From contig NZ_JADNQT010000003.1 of assembly GCF_015594605.1 (NCBI RefSeq), positions 62,001 to 126,000 of the forward strand: DNA of 64,000 nt, read 5' to 3'. A program made the translations under genes and the position numbers. Positions 8,369-16,388 of this stretch are shown one piece after another (the first letter of the stretch is position 1; every line of letters begins with the position of its first letter). The notes beneath the pieces were generated by a model. The model was not told the DNA's origin and made no database searches. It saw only the letters and a program-made list of their open reading frames with translations. The DNA comes from Streptococcus sp. HF-1907. GTDB taxonomy: Bacteria; Bacillota; Bacilli; Lactobacillales; Streptococcaceae.

Positions 8369-9694
8369 TTACGAATTACCCACGCGCAAACCTAATATCT
8401 TAGCATTATCCAAAATAAAATACTGGGCAACGTCGCATGTATGGTCGTCTTCTTTGATGACGTTTGGGTTATCTGATTTGATGGTCTTTTCATCCCACCT
8501 GTACATTTTGTGTTCTTCGATGAATATCTTGTTATTCTCTGCATTGAGATAGTAGAACCTACCTTCTGCAAGTAATGATTGAAAACTATCAATCATAGTA
8601 ACCTTTTTGAGTTTGGCTACTGGATGCCATTTGATAGCAAAGTCAAGATACATTTGGTTTCTTAACGCCCCCTCTGCGCTATCTATCGTGTACTGTAAAA
8701 CAGGTACTTTATACTGTCCGACAATCTTCGTAGTAAAGTAGTAAATGTCCTGTGATAACTGGCTAGGTGCTTTTTTAACCACTTGACCTGCTGGACTGTA
8801 ATACCACGTATCAAGCAAGATAACCTTACCTTTAGCTGTAATACCAAAAGCGCACACGGCTGTTGCTGATTGCTGATGACCTCCATCAAGTGCGAATGAT
8901 ATACCTATCAGCTTGTCATCAGATGGCAAAGTATCGATTGGATGGAATGTAGTCATGTTATATACATTGTTACCAAGCCCTACCGCCTCACCTAGATAAA
9001 GATACCTATAATAGTCATAGTCGTTTTCTTTAATACGCTCAATATCTTCTAGCATCTGCTCTGTTACAAACCCTAACTCATCATCAAGATAAGTGCTGGA
9101 ATGCGCTAGATAGTTTTGATTAGTTTTAATACTTTCAAACCACTCATTGATCCAACTGTAAGGATTGCGTGGTGGGTTGTAAGACCAAAAAAATTGTACA
9201 AATTTGGCGCGTGGATGTTTCTGGCGCATAAAGGTCACGTTTGATTGGTCAAAATCTTCTTGATTGCTAAACTCTGCCGCCTCTTCGTACCAAACCGCTA
9301 TGATATTGCCAATGTCATTTGATTTCAGTTTTTGGAAATCATCTTGACCGTAAAAGTAAAAGGTTGAACCCGTCTTTTTATGAGTTATCTTAAACGGGCT
9401 TACAGTCTTGTCAAATTTCCTAGTAGCTCCAAACATCCCAATAGCCCACCACACTTTGTTAAACACACTATCACGGATTGTATTTGCTACCTTACGAATG
9501 ATAACCACGTTAGCTGTCTCTTTGGCTCTGATGTATCTAAGCATCATGTAGACCAGCTTTAGGACGATTACAGACGATTTAAAAGAGTTTCGCCCACCCT
9601 TTAGGACGTTGTAAGGTTTTGGCGATGCCCAAACAGAATAAAAGTGAGGGTTTATATTATCCCTTTTGATAAATCTAGGTTTTTTAGAGGTCAT
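8369..9694 (-). CDS. terL: Terminase large subunit
   Basis: A protein of 441 residues. The ATPase motor has a Walker A-like KGGRNSFKSS (about 33-42) and Walker B IIAVWYEEAAEF (about 131-142). The RNase H-like nuclease follows, with acidic residues in ISFALDGGHQQSATAV (Asp about 250), TIDSAEGALRNQMY and DDHTCDVAQYFILDN. This is the PBSX/XtmB group of terminases. It packages DNA through the portal and overlaps terS by 11 bases. Confidence 0.93.
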   Translation of the reverse strand: MTSKKPRFIKRDNINPHFYSVWASPKPYNVLKGGRNSFKSSVIVLKLVYMMLRYIRAKETANVVIIRKVANTIRDSVFNKVWWAIGMFGATRKFDKTVSPFKITHKKTGSTFYFYGQDDFQKLKSNDIGNIIAVWYEEAAEFSNQEDFDQSNVTFMRQKHPRAKFVQFFWSYNPPRNPYSWINEWFESIKTNQNYLAHSSTYLDDELGFVTEQMLEDIERIKENDYDYYRYLYLGEAVGLGNNVYNMTTFHPIDTLPSDDKLIGISFALDGGHQQSATAVCAFGITAKGKVILLDTWYYSPAGQVVKKAPSQLSQDIYYFTTKIVGQYKVPVLQYTIDSAEGALRNQMYLDFAIKWHPVAKLKKVTMIDSFQSLLAEGRFYYLNAENNKIFIEEHKMYRWDEKTIKSDNPNVIKEDDHTCDVAQYFILDNAKILGLRVGNS

Positions 9695-10175
9695 CTATCA
9701 ATCCCTCCAACTCATCTGCTTGGTCATCTACAATAATAATTTCACCATCTCCATCGTTATCAACATTCAATTGTTCCTTGAGTTTAGCCAGTTCTAATTC
9801 AAGTTTTTCTGACTGTTTTGCCGTTGGGTAACGTTTGAGGATTTCAGTAACCGCCTTGATAACGGTGGCATTATCAGCTTTCTTTGTGTGCCTTTCTACA
9901 ACGCCAGACAACGGATTCATCAATAGCACCTCTTCATCTCTCTTGCCTCTTGCAATGTCAGACAGAATAGATAGTGCCTCTTCGGCATCCATGATGTTCT
10001 TTTTATGCAGCTCTGCCATCTGCTCATCAATGTAGATTTTGATTGTAGTATTTTGTAGTAATTTAGATGCGTTTGTGTTGGCGTATTTCTCTGTATAACC
10101 TGCTGCAATAGCGGCTTGGGTTGCGTTGCCAGTCTTTATGTACTCGTCCGCAAAGCGCCTTTGTCGTTCATTCAT
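9684..10175 (-). CDS. terS: Terminase small subunit
   Basis: A protein of 163 residues. The N-terminus RQRRFADEYIKTGNATQAAI plus AAGYTEKYANTNASKLL is the helix-turn-helix of the Terminase_2/XtmA family that recognises the packaging site. A central coiled coil (TAKQSEKLELELAKLKEQL) is followed by a very acidic C-terminus. It is the first late gene, starting about 20 bases after a terminator hairpin, with GGAGGG upstream. Confidence 0.92.
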   Translation of the reverse strand: MNERQRRFADEYIKTGNATQAAIAAGYTEKYANTNASKLLQNTTIKIYIDEQMAELHKKNIMDAEEALSILSDIARGKRDEEVLLMNPLSGVVERHTKKADNATVIKAVTEILKRYPTAKQSEKLELELAKLKEQLNVDNDGDGEIIIVDDQADELEGLIDDL

Positions 10176-10193
10176 GGTTACCTCCCTCCAAAC

Positions 10194-10224
10194 AAAAAAT
10201 CACAAGTAGAAACTACTCATGATT
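10194..10224 (-). terminator. Terminator just upstream of terS
   Basis: A 12-bp stem with two G-T wobbles, CTACTCATGATT (10213-10224) against AATCACAAGTAG (10198-10209), loop AAA, and six T on the minus strand. A possible minus-strand -10 (TACAAT, 10232-10227) would start a late transcript within the hairpin, so early readthrough would stop while late transcripts pass. Confidence 0.7.
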
Positions 10225-10259
10225 TCATTGTATATGTTAGAAAAGGGGATGTTTTACCA

Positions 10260-10640
10260 TTATTTTTGCAACGGTATGTGCTTGTATGTGGCATAGAAAT
10301 ATTTATCAAACCACTTGTTTAGGTGGGTATAGGCTGGACTTGGACTTAGATAAAGGATTTTTTGACACGCACCAATAACATTGATATTCTCGTAAACATA
10401 GACCTCTTTAATGGTTTTAAGCATCTTCCTATCAGACTTGCTAACAAATTCTGCTGTAACTGTTTTGAGGTTTACATAAAACGCTGCTTCTTCTGTGTTA
10501 TTGGTCAAGAAACTATCATGTATCATCTGCTCTAGTACAGTCTTTTTAGGATTTTTCTTATCCCTCAAAAAATACCACTTGAGCCAGGTGATTTCTCTAC
10601 GGTGGATAACTGATAGGCGCTCTATTTTCTTCTTAGTCAT
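10260..10640 (-). CDS. Putative phage late-gene transcriptional regulator
   Basis: A 126-residue basic protein, last gene before the terminase operon. The C-terminus QKILYLSPSPAYTHLNKWF has the spacing of a helix-turn-helix of the ArpU/sigma-region-4-like regulators that many Gram-positive phages encode at this place. The family is not recognised with certainty. Neighbouring logic (terminator and possible late promoter directly downstream) supports a role in switching on terS and later genes. No other enzyme motif is seen. Confidence 0.55.
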   Translation of the reverse strand: MTKKKIERLSVIHRREITWLKWYFLRDKKNPKKTVLEQMIHDSFLTNNTEEAAFYVNLKTVTAEFVSKSDRKMLKTIKEVYVYENINVIGACQKILYLSPSPAYTHLNKWFDKYFYATYKHIPLQK

Positions 10641-10831
10641 TTATCAATCTCGAATTGTACCACTTTGATTACTTTGGGATTTAGTAATATTCCTCTATCC
10701 TCTCCTAAAATAACCGTATGTCCATTATTCATTTGAGATAAAATTTTTGTTTTGATGGTTTCAAGCTGTGTGTCATCATTATAACGTGCCTCTGCCTTAA
10801 AATCATCACACGTAGCGGTTACTTTAATCAT
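10637..10831 (-). CDS. Small phage protein, unknown function
   Basis: A 64-residue protein, MIKVTATCDDFKAEARYND at the start, with a predicted alternating beta/helix pattern (ETIKTKILSQMNNGHTVIL). It overlaps the regulator gene by four bases and the RusA-like gene by eight, so it is part of the same operon. I do not recognise it. Confidence 0.6.
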   Translation of the reverse strand: MIKVTATCDDFKAEARYNDDTQLETIKTKILSQMNNGHTVILGEDRGILLNPKVIKVVQFEIDK

Positions 10832-11234
10832 TTTTTACCTCCTCAATATCAAATACTAACCTATAATGCCCTTTTTCATTGCTCAATCCACCATAGACAA
10901 ATGACATCATCTTGATTACCTTGTGATTGTCATCTGTCCAAATACCAGCATCTGTCATACCATCAATTAGAGCTTTAACAGTTGGATAAAGGTTAGGTGG
11001 ATCAAGTCGTGACCTCGTAGGGCTAAACACCGTTACAGTTACCTCACAAGGATTTGAGGGGCTAAAAGCTGCCCTCTCTTTGTCCTTGGTTGCCATTGTG
11101 TGCCAATAGGCAAATTTCCTTACACGCTTAGTCATCTTAGCTTTGATTTGTGGATGAAACCTATCATTGCTATTGATAACCATGTTTAGAGCTTTTTGCC
11201 TGGTGTTTCTGGGTAAAGAAAACTCAAACCTCAT
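10824..11234 (-). CDS. rusA: RusA-type Holliday junction resolvase
   Basis: A 136-residue protein with the RusA signature: LDPPNLYPTVKALIDGMTDA (residues 79-98) followed by GIWTDDNHKVI. The conserved acidic triad corresponds to Asp80, Asp93 and the Asp pair near 102-103, which bind metal and cut four-way DNA junctions. Phages use it to resolve recombination or packaging intermediates. Start overlaps the preceding gene (ATGA at 11231-11234). Confidence 0.88.
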   Translation of the reverse strand: MRFEFSLPRNTRQKALNMVINSNDRFHPQIKAKMTKRVRKFAYWHTMATKDKERAAFSPSNPCEVTVTVFSPTRSRLDPPNLYPTVKALIDGMTDAGIWTDDNHKVIKMMSFVYGGLSNEKGHYRLVFDIEEVKND

Positions 11235-11461
11235 TTGATACCCCTAATTTGACTTTTAGCCTCACTCATCATCTTTACGGTGTACTCGATACCACCTATA
11301 AAGAAATCATGTCCCATCTTTTCAATTCCAGGTGGCATGTCATGAAATTCTTTACGCATCATTTCAGTTGCGAGTGTAAGGCTCTTTTCTATAAAATCAA
11401 TACCTTTTAACATTTCCTTTTTCTCACGCTCAAGGCGTTTTTTCTTTTGTCGCTTGTTCAT
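11231..11461 (-). CDS. Small phage protein, unknown function
   Basis: A 76-residue protein with a strongly basic N-terminus (NKRQKKKRLEREKKEML), then helical. It overlaps the RusA gene by four bases and the gene upstream by 32. I recognise no family; nucleic-acid binding is possible from charge. Confidence 0.55.
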   Translation of the reverse strand: MNKRQKKKRLEREKKEMLKGIDFIEKSLTLATEMMRKEFHDMPPGIEKMGHDFFIGGIEYTVKMMSEAKSQIRGIK

Positions 11462-11672
11462 GATTATTTACCTCTAAATGTAATTCTGTTGCATCCATTC
11501 TAATAGTATTGCTACCTCTGAAATTGATGTTTCTTTCAAATGAGTTACAATGAAAAATGATTGTTTGGTCAAAAATTCTTATAACTCCAATACCATTAAC
11601 AAGTATTCCTTTATGTTTCTTCATCAATTTACGATAATAAAGTTTATTGATGAAATTTCTAAACCACTTCAT
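11430..11672 (-). CDS. Small phage protein, unknown function
   Basis: An 80-residue protein beginning MKWFRNFINKLYYRKLMKK, basic at the N-terminus, then beta-rich (IRIFDQTIIFHCNSFERN). It starts one base after the stop of the DUF1372-type gene, so it is in the same transcript. Function not recognised. Confidence 0.5.
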   Translation of the reverse strand: MKWFRNFINKLYYRKLMKKHKGILVNGIGVIRIFDQTIIFHCNSFERNINFRGSNTIRMDATELHLEVNNHEQATKEKTP

Positions 11673-12047
11673 CTACTCACTCTCCAATTCTAACGGTGTT
11701 TTATTGCTATCAATGCCACGCTGTTTCAAATAATCTGGGGCATCATCGCCAACATTGATACTCTCATACTGTTCTTTCGTAACAAGAAACTTACCATAAG
11801 CGCCAATTGTCACTGTATAATGCCCCTCAATGATACTCTTGTCAGTCACTTTGCCGACTAATTCACTGCCTGCATTATCAACTTGGTAAATGATGATAGG
11901 CTTTCTTTTTTTTAGTGTGGCTACCTGCATTTGCAATGATGTTATCTGTGGTTTGTAATAATGCTTTGAAATCATCATACCTAAATTTAACATTGATACT
12001 GCAAGCGAAAGAGCAACTATTGATAAGATAAGCCCTCTATTGTTCAT
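11673..12047 (-). CDS. DUF1372 family phage membrane-anchored protein
   Basis: A 124-residue protein. Residues 5-27 form a hydrophobic helix (LILSIVALSLAVSMLNLGM), followed by a short linker and the conserved block IIYQVDNAGSELVGKVTDKS, then HYTVTIGAYGKFLVTKEQYE. This block is characteristic of DUF1372, common in early operons of Streptococcus phages. Its function is unknown; topology suggests a membrane-tethered extracytoplasmic beta domain, so a role in superinfection exclusion is possible but unproven. AGGAGGT at the end of the upstream gene serves as ribosome site. Confidence 0.8.
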   Translation of the reverse strand: MNNRGLILSIVALSLAVSMLNLGMMISKHYYKPQITSLQMQVATLKKRKPIIIYQVDNAGSELVGKVTDKSIIEGHYTVTIGAYGKFLVTKEQYESINVGDDAPDYLKQRGIDSNKTPLELESE

Positions 12048-12048
12048 C

Positions 12049-12225
12049 TCAACCTCCTATAATCTTGATAGCTATGTAAAGCAAACCGATAGCATAAGCA
12101 TCAACGATAAGCCAAATTACTTTATCTAGTGTGCTTTCCTTAAATGTCTTACTGCCAGCAAAGAAAATCAATAAAGCAAGTAAGATACACGCGCTGACAA
12201 CCATAAATTTATAAAAACCAGTCAT
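12049..12225 (-). CDS. Small membrane protein (58 aa)
   Basis: A 58-residue frame from ATG 12225 to TGA 12049. Two hydrophobic segments are clear: residues 6-24 (KFMVVSACILLALLIFFAG) and 37-54 (VIWLIVDAYAIGLLYIAI), so a two-helix membrane protein. The stop is one base from the start of the DUF1372 gene and supplies its AGGAGG. No family recognised; translation is supported by the tight packing of genes on both sides. Confidence 0.6.
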   Translation of the reverse strand: MTGFYKFMVVSACILLALLIFFAGSKTFKESTLDKVIWLIVDAYAIGLLYIAIKIIGG

Positions 12226-12226
12226 A

Positions 12227-12379
12227 CTAGTACCTCAACTTTGTAACCTTATAGATTTCAGAATAGGCTTGCAAGCTACTTTTAAAGCGTTCAGCCTCTC
12301 TTTTTGTCTTAAACTCATGGCGCACATGCTTAATTACTCCATCCCTAGACTTAATTGGTATTTGGACGACCCAGCACAT
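12227..12379 (-). CDS. Small basic phage protein (50 aa)
   Basis: A 50-residue frame from ATG 12379 to TAG 12227, beginning MCWVVQIPIKSRDG, with VRHEFKTKREAERFKSSLQA in the middle. The AERF pattern resembles a small integrase-arm-like or AP2-like beta-beta-helix, but this is only an impression. Start overlaps the end of the upstream gene region and GGAGGT lies nearby. Confidence 0.55.
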   Translation of the reverse strand: MCWVVQIPIKSRDGVIKHVRHEFKTKREAERFKSSLQAYSEIYKVTKLRY

Positions 12380-12380
12380 G

Positions 12381-12773
12381 CTACTTACCTCCCAATTCAT
12401 CTGCAAGTTTCTGCATAATCAAAGAGAGCTGCGCTTTTAATTTTGGATCTTTGATGTCCTCGATACCCTCGATGTCTCCAGATTTGACATTGACAGCAAT
12501 GTTGCCTACAAATGTTGCATCCTCATCTTCGCTTTCATCTTCATCACTAAAGATATTTTCAAGCGCCTCATCGGATGTTTTGCCTTTCAATAGGTCAACC
12601 AAGCTATGTGAAATGTTATGAGCAAAATTTGCTAATTCAAAGGTATCTGCATCACCCTCAATCAAACCTTTAACCATTTCAGATTTGGCTGCTTGGTGTA
12701 GCTCCATGGTAAACTCTTTCAAGTTCTCTACGATAGTTTCAGCTGATACTGTATTTTTAGTTCCTTTTGTCAT
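12381..12773 (-). CDS. Acidic early phage protein, unknown function
   Basis: A protein of 130 residues from ATG 12773, chosen because GGAGG lies ten bases upstream. It is helical and acidic, with a strongly acidic stretch SDEDESEDEDATF at about residues 77-89 and a C-terminal helix LKAQLSLIMQKLADELGGK. I recognise no family. It lies between the methyltransferase and two small genes in the early operon. Confidence 0.6.
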   Translation of the reverse strand: MTKGTKNTVSAETIVENLKEFTMELHQAAKSEMVKGLIEGDADTFELANFAHNISHSLVDLLKGKTSDEALENIFSDEDESEDEDATFVGNIAVNVKSGDIEGIEDIKDPKLKAQLSLIMQKLADELGGK

Positions 12774-12823
12774 GTTGTTTTTCCTCCAAAAAATCATATA
12801 TCGTTGTTTGATAGTCGTTGTTT

Positions 12824-13615
12824 TTAAAATAAACTGGTTTGAAACGTTGAAAGCATCTGCTCCTGCGATTTCTTATAAAAATCTTTTTTGATTTCAAAGC
12901 CATAGGCATCCCTATTCATCTCAATAGCAGCCCTTAATGTTGAGCCACTACCTGCTACTGGGTCAATAACAACATCACCCTCATCGGTAAATATTTCAAT
13001 CAATCGCTTTAGGACTGGTATAGGCTTTTGTGTGGGATGAATGGTTGGATAAGAGCTATCCTTTTCCCAGGGGGCATGATTGAGTATCATAGCCCCACCA
13101 TTGTTAAATTTAGGTAGCTTGTCACGGTATAACACTGTTGCCTCTTCTACTGCTCCAACAATCTTCATATTGGCTTTCAGCACTTGAGGGCTAGATTTTT
13201 TTGTGAAATACAGTGGGTAAGCATTATTGAAACCATGCTTTTTGCCACATTCAATGACCATCTCACGCTGTTGCCAGGCGTGAAAGACAATCATAGCTGG
13301 CGCCTTACCTTTTTCTTTAGGTTCTTTCTTGAGTAGGCGACTGCAAAAGTCAAAGAAATTATTGATTTTAAAATCATTATCCGTATCAAAGAATGATTTA
13401 CCCGCAAGTTTACTCTCACCATTGCTGTTGTCACCATCTTTATACCAACGTGGATCACTCGCATAAGCATTATTGCCTAGGTTGTAAGGAATATCAGCAA
13501 TGATAAGCTGTGCTCTAGGGATGTTGTAACGTTTAGCATTTTCAAAATGGTCATTATAAAGCTCACATTTTATTTTTCTATCTAACTTCATACTAATCCA
13601 TGTTCCTACAATCAA
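12824..13615 (-). CDS. Phage DNA (adenine-N6 or cytosine-N4) methyltransferase
   Basis: A protein of up to 263 residues. Catalytic motif IV is present as DIPY (about residues 41-44, in LIIADIPYNLG) and the SAM-binding motif I as DPVAGSGSTLRAA near the C-terminus; motif IV before motif I makes it a beta-class amino-methyltransferase. TQKPIPVLKRLI is the motif X region. An internal ATG (13591, MKLDRKIKCEL) is an alternative start. The longer start overlaps the antirepressor gene by four bases. It may protect phage DNA from restriction; recognition site cannot be told. No restriction gene is adjacent. Confidence 0.88.
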   Translation of the reverse strand: MIVGTWISMKLDRKIKCELYNDHFENAKRYNIPRAQLIIADIPYNLGNNAYASDPRWYKDGDNSNGESKLAGKSFFDTDNDFKINNFFDFCSRLLKKEPKEKGKAPAMIVFHAWQQREMVIECGKKHGFNNAYPLYFTKKSSPQVLKANMKIVGAVEEATVLYRDKLPKFNNGGAMILNHAPWEKDSSYPTIHPTQKPIPVLKRLIEIFTDEGDVVIDPVAGSGSTLRAAIEMNRDAYGFEIKKDFYKKSQEQMLSTFQTSLF

Positions 13616-14352
13616 ATTTCCAAAGTAGTCTGATTATTCTGATTTTCAATCTCGATTCTGAGATTAGTTGGTGGCTGCCATTGTCTCCAGTAGCTATATG
13701 CCCGATCAATGTCTTTCTTCTTGAGTAAGTCATACCGTGGGACTTTAAACAACTCTTTAAACTCTCTCATAGCTTGACGAAAGACTTTCTGACGTAGCTT
13801 AGAAGTGTTGTAAGCTGGCGACTCATAACCACCCATACAACGGATAACCGTCTTGTTGCGCTCCTTGGTCAGGTCATGATTGATATTAGGATTTACTGGT
13901 TGCTCCTCCTTTAAATAAATGAGGTCGTTCTTCATTTCAGCCTGCTCTTGCTTGAGTTCTTTTTGGGTCTGGAATAATTGAATAAAGGCATCTTCGGTTG
14001 TCAATGCGTTGCTTACTGGTGCGATATATGCCCCATGCTTACGAATAGCTGGAAGGACCTCATTGGTTACCCAATGCTTGAACTCTCTTGCGCGTGGGAG
14101 CTTGCTACCAAAGACAAGCGCATAAAGTCCGCTTTCGTTGATGATAAGTGTTTCTTGTACTCTTCCCATACTATCGGTGATGCCCTGTTTTAGGGCGTCA
14201 TCTTTATCAACGTGTTGAGCAATTGCATTACGTGCTTTTGCATATCCAAGGGCATCTGTCACATCGGTGCCAACAAAGTAAGGCTTCCCATCAATTTCAA
14301 GTGTTCTAATTTCTCCAAACTCCGCATTAGCAAAAACTTGTAAATCCATCAT
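13612..14352 (-). CDS. Antirepressor (BRO-N plus ORF6C domains)
   Basis: A 246-residue protein. Residues 3-110 are a BRO-N domain (PYFVGTDVTDALGYAKARNA, then HVDKDDA, LYALVFGSKLPRAREFKHWV). A linker helix QTQKELKQEQAEMKNDL follows, and the C-terminus has the ORF6C pattern ERNKTVIRCMGGYESPAYN and FKVPRYDLLKKKDIDRAY. Such proteins antagonise cI-like repressors or regulate phage genes. It sits between two methyltransferase genes in the early operon. Confidence 0.88.
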   Translation of the reverse strand: MMDLQVFANAEFGEIRTLEIDGKPYFVGTDVTDALGYAKARNAIAQHVDKDDALKQGITDSMGRVQETLIINESGLYALVFGSKLPRAREFKHWVTNEVLPAIRKHGAYIAPVSNALTTEDAFIQLFQTQKELKQEQAEMKNDLIYLKEEQPVNPNINHDLTKERNKTVIRCMGGYESPAYNTSKLRQKVFRQAMREFKELFKVPRYDLLKKKDIDRAYSYWRQWQPPTNLRIEIENQNNQTTLEI

Positions 14353-14570
14353 CTAAACACCTCTCCGCCATTTTTAAACCAGCCGTTTTCAATAACATGT
14401 TGAGCAATCCTGTATTGCGTATCACGCCTTTGATAGTATGCTACCTTTGCCTTTGCTTTTTTTACTTGATTGATAGCACATACTGTAATGATGCCTGCCC
14501 ATGTAACGGCAAGACAAACTAGTAGTAATAAAATAATGTTAAGTGTCGTCATCTTGTGTATCCTTTTCAA
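14349..14570 (-). CDS. Small membrane protein
   Basis: Up to 73 residues; ATG 14552 (MTTLNIILLL) gives 67 residues and is equally plausible. A hydrophobic helix (LNIILLLLVCLAVTWAGIIT) is followed by a basic helix VKKAKAKVAYYQRRD. It overlaps both neighbours, as do most genes of this operon. Family not recognised; a membrane role during infection is possible. Confidence 0.55.
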   Translation of the reverse strand: MKRIHKMTTLNIILLLLVCLAVTWAGIITVCAINQVKKAKAKVAYYQRRDTQYRIAQHVIENGWFKNGGEVFR

Positions 14571-15336
14571 ATTTGTTGAGTATGGTCTGAAAAATATTTA
14601 ACAATAGCTTTTGTGGGATATTTGACCGCTCATTGTATGATTTAGAAAAATTACCCCATTCAACTTCTGCTGGGTTAATCTCATTGTTGAGATTGAGAAA
14701 AAGGTTGCTTGCAAATTTAGTTGGTTTTTGCAATGGGTAATCATAATTGTTGTATCGTGTTGGGTTTTTATATGGTAAATGAAAGCCTATGATTTGCTCT
14801 ATATACTTCCATAGCCTACCAGTAGCTGGATTTTCAATAATCCAGTATTTAGGCTGATACCGCTTGATGATTTCTATTGTGTTAAATGCACAAAGCTCAC
14901 CATTGACACGTTTCATAAATTGCCGATCATACTGGTAGTTGTTATAGGCATCCTCATAGTCTTTATTTGCCCTAATGGTAAACATGCTAGGTGGTATCTG
15001 TGGTTCAAACAAGCTATCTGATAAATCTTCCTGTTTCCAACAAGCATTACCATTTGCTATTGCACTAGCATTAGACCAACTTTCACAAGGTGGACTTGCT
15101 ATAATTAGGTCTGGATGTGGTAGCTCGTCAAGCGTATCAAATAGCCTGTTATCCCCGAATAACCTTGAGTAATCAGCTAAATTGAGGGGGATAAAATGAT
15201 TGTTCTTGTTTTCTATATCAATCCCTACGGGATAGACTTCAATCTTCGCACCCCCTGAACTATTGAGCGTGTTGATAGCTTTAGTGTATGAACCATTGCC
15301 GCTATCAAACAGCGCCCAAACTATCATCTTACGCAA
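14539..15336 (-). CDS. Phage DNA cytosine-C5 methyltransferase-like protein
   Basis: A 265-residue protein with the C5-methyltransferase catalytic Pro-Cys in LIIASPPCESWSNASA (about residues 80-95) and a motif VI-like ENP in YWIIENPATGRLW. The N-terminus MRKMIVWALFDSGNGSY provides a SAM-site-like start. It is shorter than host Dcm enzymes (about 330-400) and lacks an obvious large target-recognition domain, as is usual for the phage versions. It could be modification against host restriction. ENV is replaced by ENP, a known variation in phage members. Confidence 0.8.
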   Translation of the reverse strand: MRKMIVWALFDSGNGSYTKAINTLNSSGGAKIEVYPVGIDIENKNNHFIPLNLADYSRLFGDNRLFDTLDELPHPDLIIASPPCESWSNASAIANGNACWKQEDLSDSLFEPQIPPSMFTIRANKDYEDAYNNYQYDRQFMKRVNGELCAFNTIEIIKRYQPKYWIIENPATGRLWKYIEQIIGFHLPYKNPTRYNNYDYPLQKPTKFASNLFLNLNNEINPAEVEWGNFSKSYNERSNIPQKLLLNIFQTILNKFEKDTQDDDT

Positions 15337-15340
15337 TAGA

Positions 15341-15625
15341 TCACCCCTTTAACCTATTTCTGATTGTGAAAGAGTGTGGGGTAAAACCACTTTCATCCTC
15401 AAATACATCTTTGAACTCTTGATTGATTTTTCGGATGTTCATCGGCTCGTAAGCGTGGAAATAAAATCCGTGCTTATCCACATAGCCTTCCACACCAGTT
15501 GCCCAACTCAAAAATACAGATTGTTTACATGATGGACATGTGATGCCTTTTCTGTGTGGGGCTGTTTTTAAAATCTTACAAAATCCACAAAACGGACATT
15601 GCAAATCAACTTTTACTCTGTTCAT
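15341..15625 (-). CDS. Small zinc-ribbon protein
   Basis: A 94-residue protein with two CxxC pairs: CPFCGFC at residues 9-15 and CPSC at 30-33, separated by 17 residues, a classic zinc ribbon. The C-terminus is polar (INQEFKDVFEDESGFTPHSF). Function unknown; nucleic acid binding is likely. Its stop is four bases upstream of the C5-methyltransferase start. Confidence 0.65.
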   Translation of the reverse strand: MNRVKVDLQCPFCGFCKILKTAPHRKGITCPSCKQSVFLSWATGVEGYVDKHGFYFHAYEPMNIRKINQEFKDVFEDESGFTPHSFTIRNRLKG

Positions 15626-15647
15626 TCGTCATCTTCATCTAATTTAA

Positions 15648-15692
15648 CTAATCGCCTTTATAGAGGGCATACTCTTTTTCTGGTTGTACCAT
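15648..15692 (-). pseudogene. 14-codon remnant of a small phage gene
   Basis: Between ssb and the zinc-ribbon gene, ATG 15692 opens MVQPEKEYALYKGD and then meets TAG. The motif YALYKGD matches, from memory, the beginning of a small protein common in early operons of streptococcal phages, where it continues for about 60-70 residues. Here the rest appears deleted. This is a weak call based on a short match. Confidence 0.3.
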
Positions 15693-15694
15693 AT

Positions 15695-16222
15695 TTAGAA
15701 TGGCAAGTCATCATCACTAATATCCATAGGGTTTGTTGTCTGCCCTTGGAAAAACGACCCTTGTTGTGCATCCTTACCAAAGTTTGGTGTTTGGTATTGG
15801 TTATCAAATGGCGATTGGTAGCCTTGGTTGTTTCCGTTTTGGAAATTACCACCTTGATTGCCAAAGTTACCTTGGTTTTGTTGCTGTCCACCTTGTTGAC
15901 TGTTGCGACTTTCTAGCAAGGTTACCTGTTCAGCAACTACCTCTGTTACATACACGCGCTGCCCTTGTTGATTTTCATAGTTGCGGGTTTGGATGCGACC
16001 AGTCACACCGATTAGCGATCCTTTGCCACAATAGTTTGCAATAACCTCCGCTGTGTTACGCCATGCAACAATATTGATAAAGTCAGCCTCACGCTCTCCA
16101 TTTTGGTTTTTAAAGTTGCGATTGACTGCCAAAGAGTTTGATAGCGTAGCGATATTGCTAGGTGTGTACTGTAAATCTGGGGCTTTAGTCAAACGACCAA
16201 CTAAAACAACATTATTTATCAT
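15695..16222 (-). CDS. ssb: Single-stranded DNA-binding protein
   Basis: A 175-residue SSB. The OB fold starts [19 protein letters not shown] and contains the conserved [20 protein letters not shown]. It is followed by a Q/N/G-rich linker and the acidic tip DISDDDLPF that recruits partner proteins. It belongs to the recombination module with ERF, DUF1351 and RusA. Start overlaps the small upstream gene by 11 bases. Confidence 0.96.
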   Translation of the reverse strand: MINNVVLVGRLTKAPDLQYTPSNIATLSNSLAVNRNFKNQNGEREADFINIVAWRNTAEVIANYCGKGSLIGVTGRIQTRNYENQQGQRVYVTEVVAEQVTLLESRNSQQGGQQQNQGNFGNQGGNFQNGNNQGYQSPFDNQYQTPNFGKDAQQGSFFQGQTTNPMDISDDDLPF

Positions 16223-16388
16223 CTACTACATCCTCAACTTCTAACACTTGCAAATCATGTGAGCCAAAATTTAATAAGTGGGCATAGCGTTCTTTGAATG
16301 AAATAGCAGCCATGTATGGATTTTCTGCATCCATTTCTGCCCCTAAGTCAAGCTGGGCAATTTTACCGCTAACATAGAACTTTCTCAT
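16212..16388 (-). CDS. Small phage protein (58 aa), unknown function
   Basis: A 58-residue acidic frame from ATG 16388 to TAA 16212, beginning [19 protein letters not shown]. It overlaps both the MazG-like gene (ATGA) and ssb, leaving no room for another reading. A beta-rich start is followed by a helix [12 protein letters not shown]. No family recognised. Confidence 0.6.
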   Translation of the reverse strand: MRKFYVSGKIAQLDLGAEMDAENPYMAAISFKERYAHLLNFGSHDLQVLEVEDVVDDK

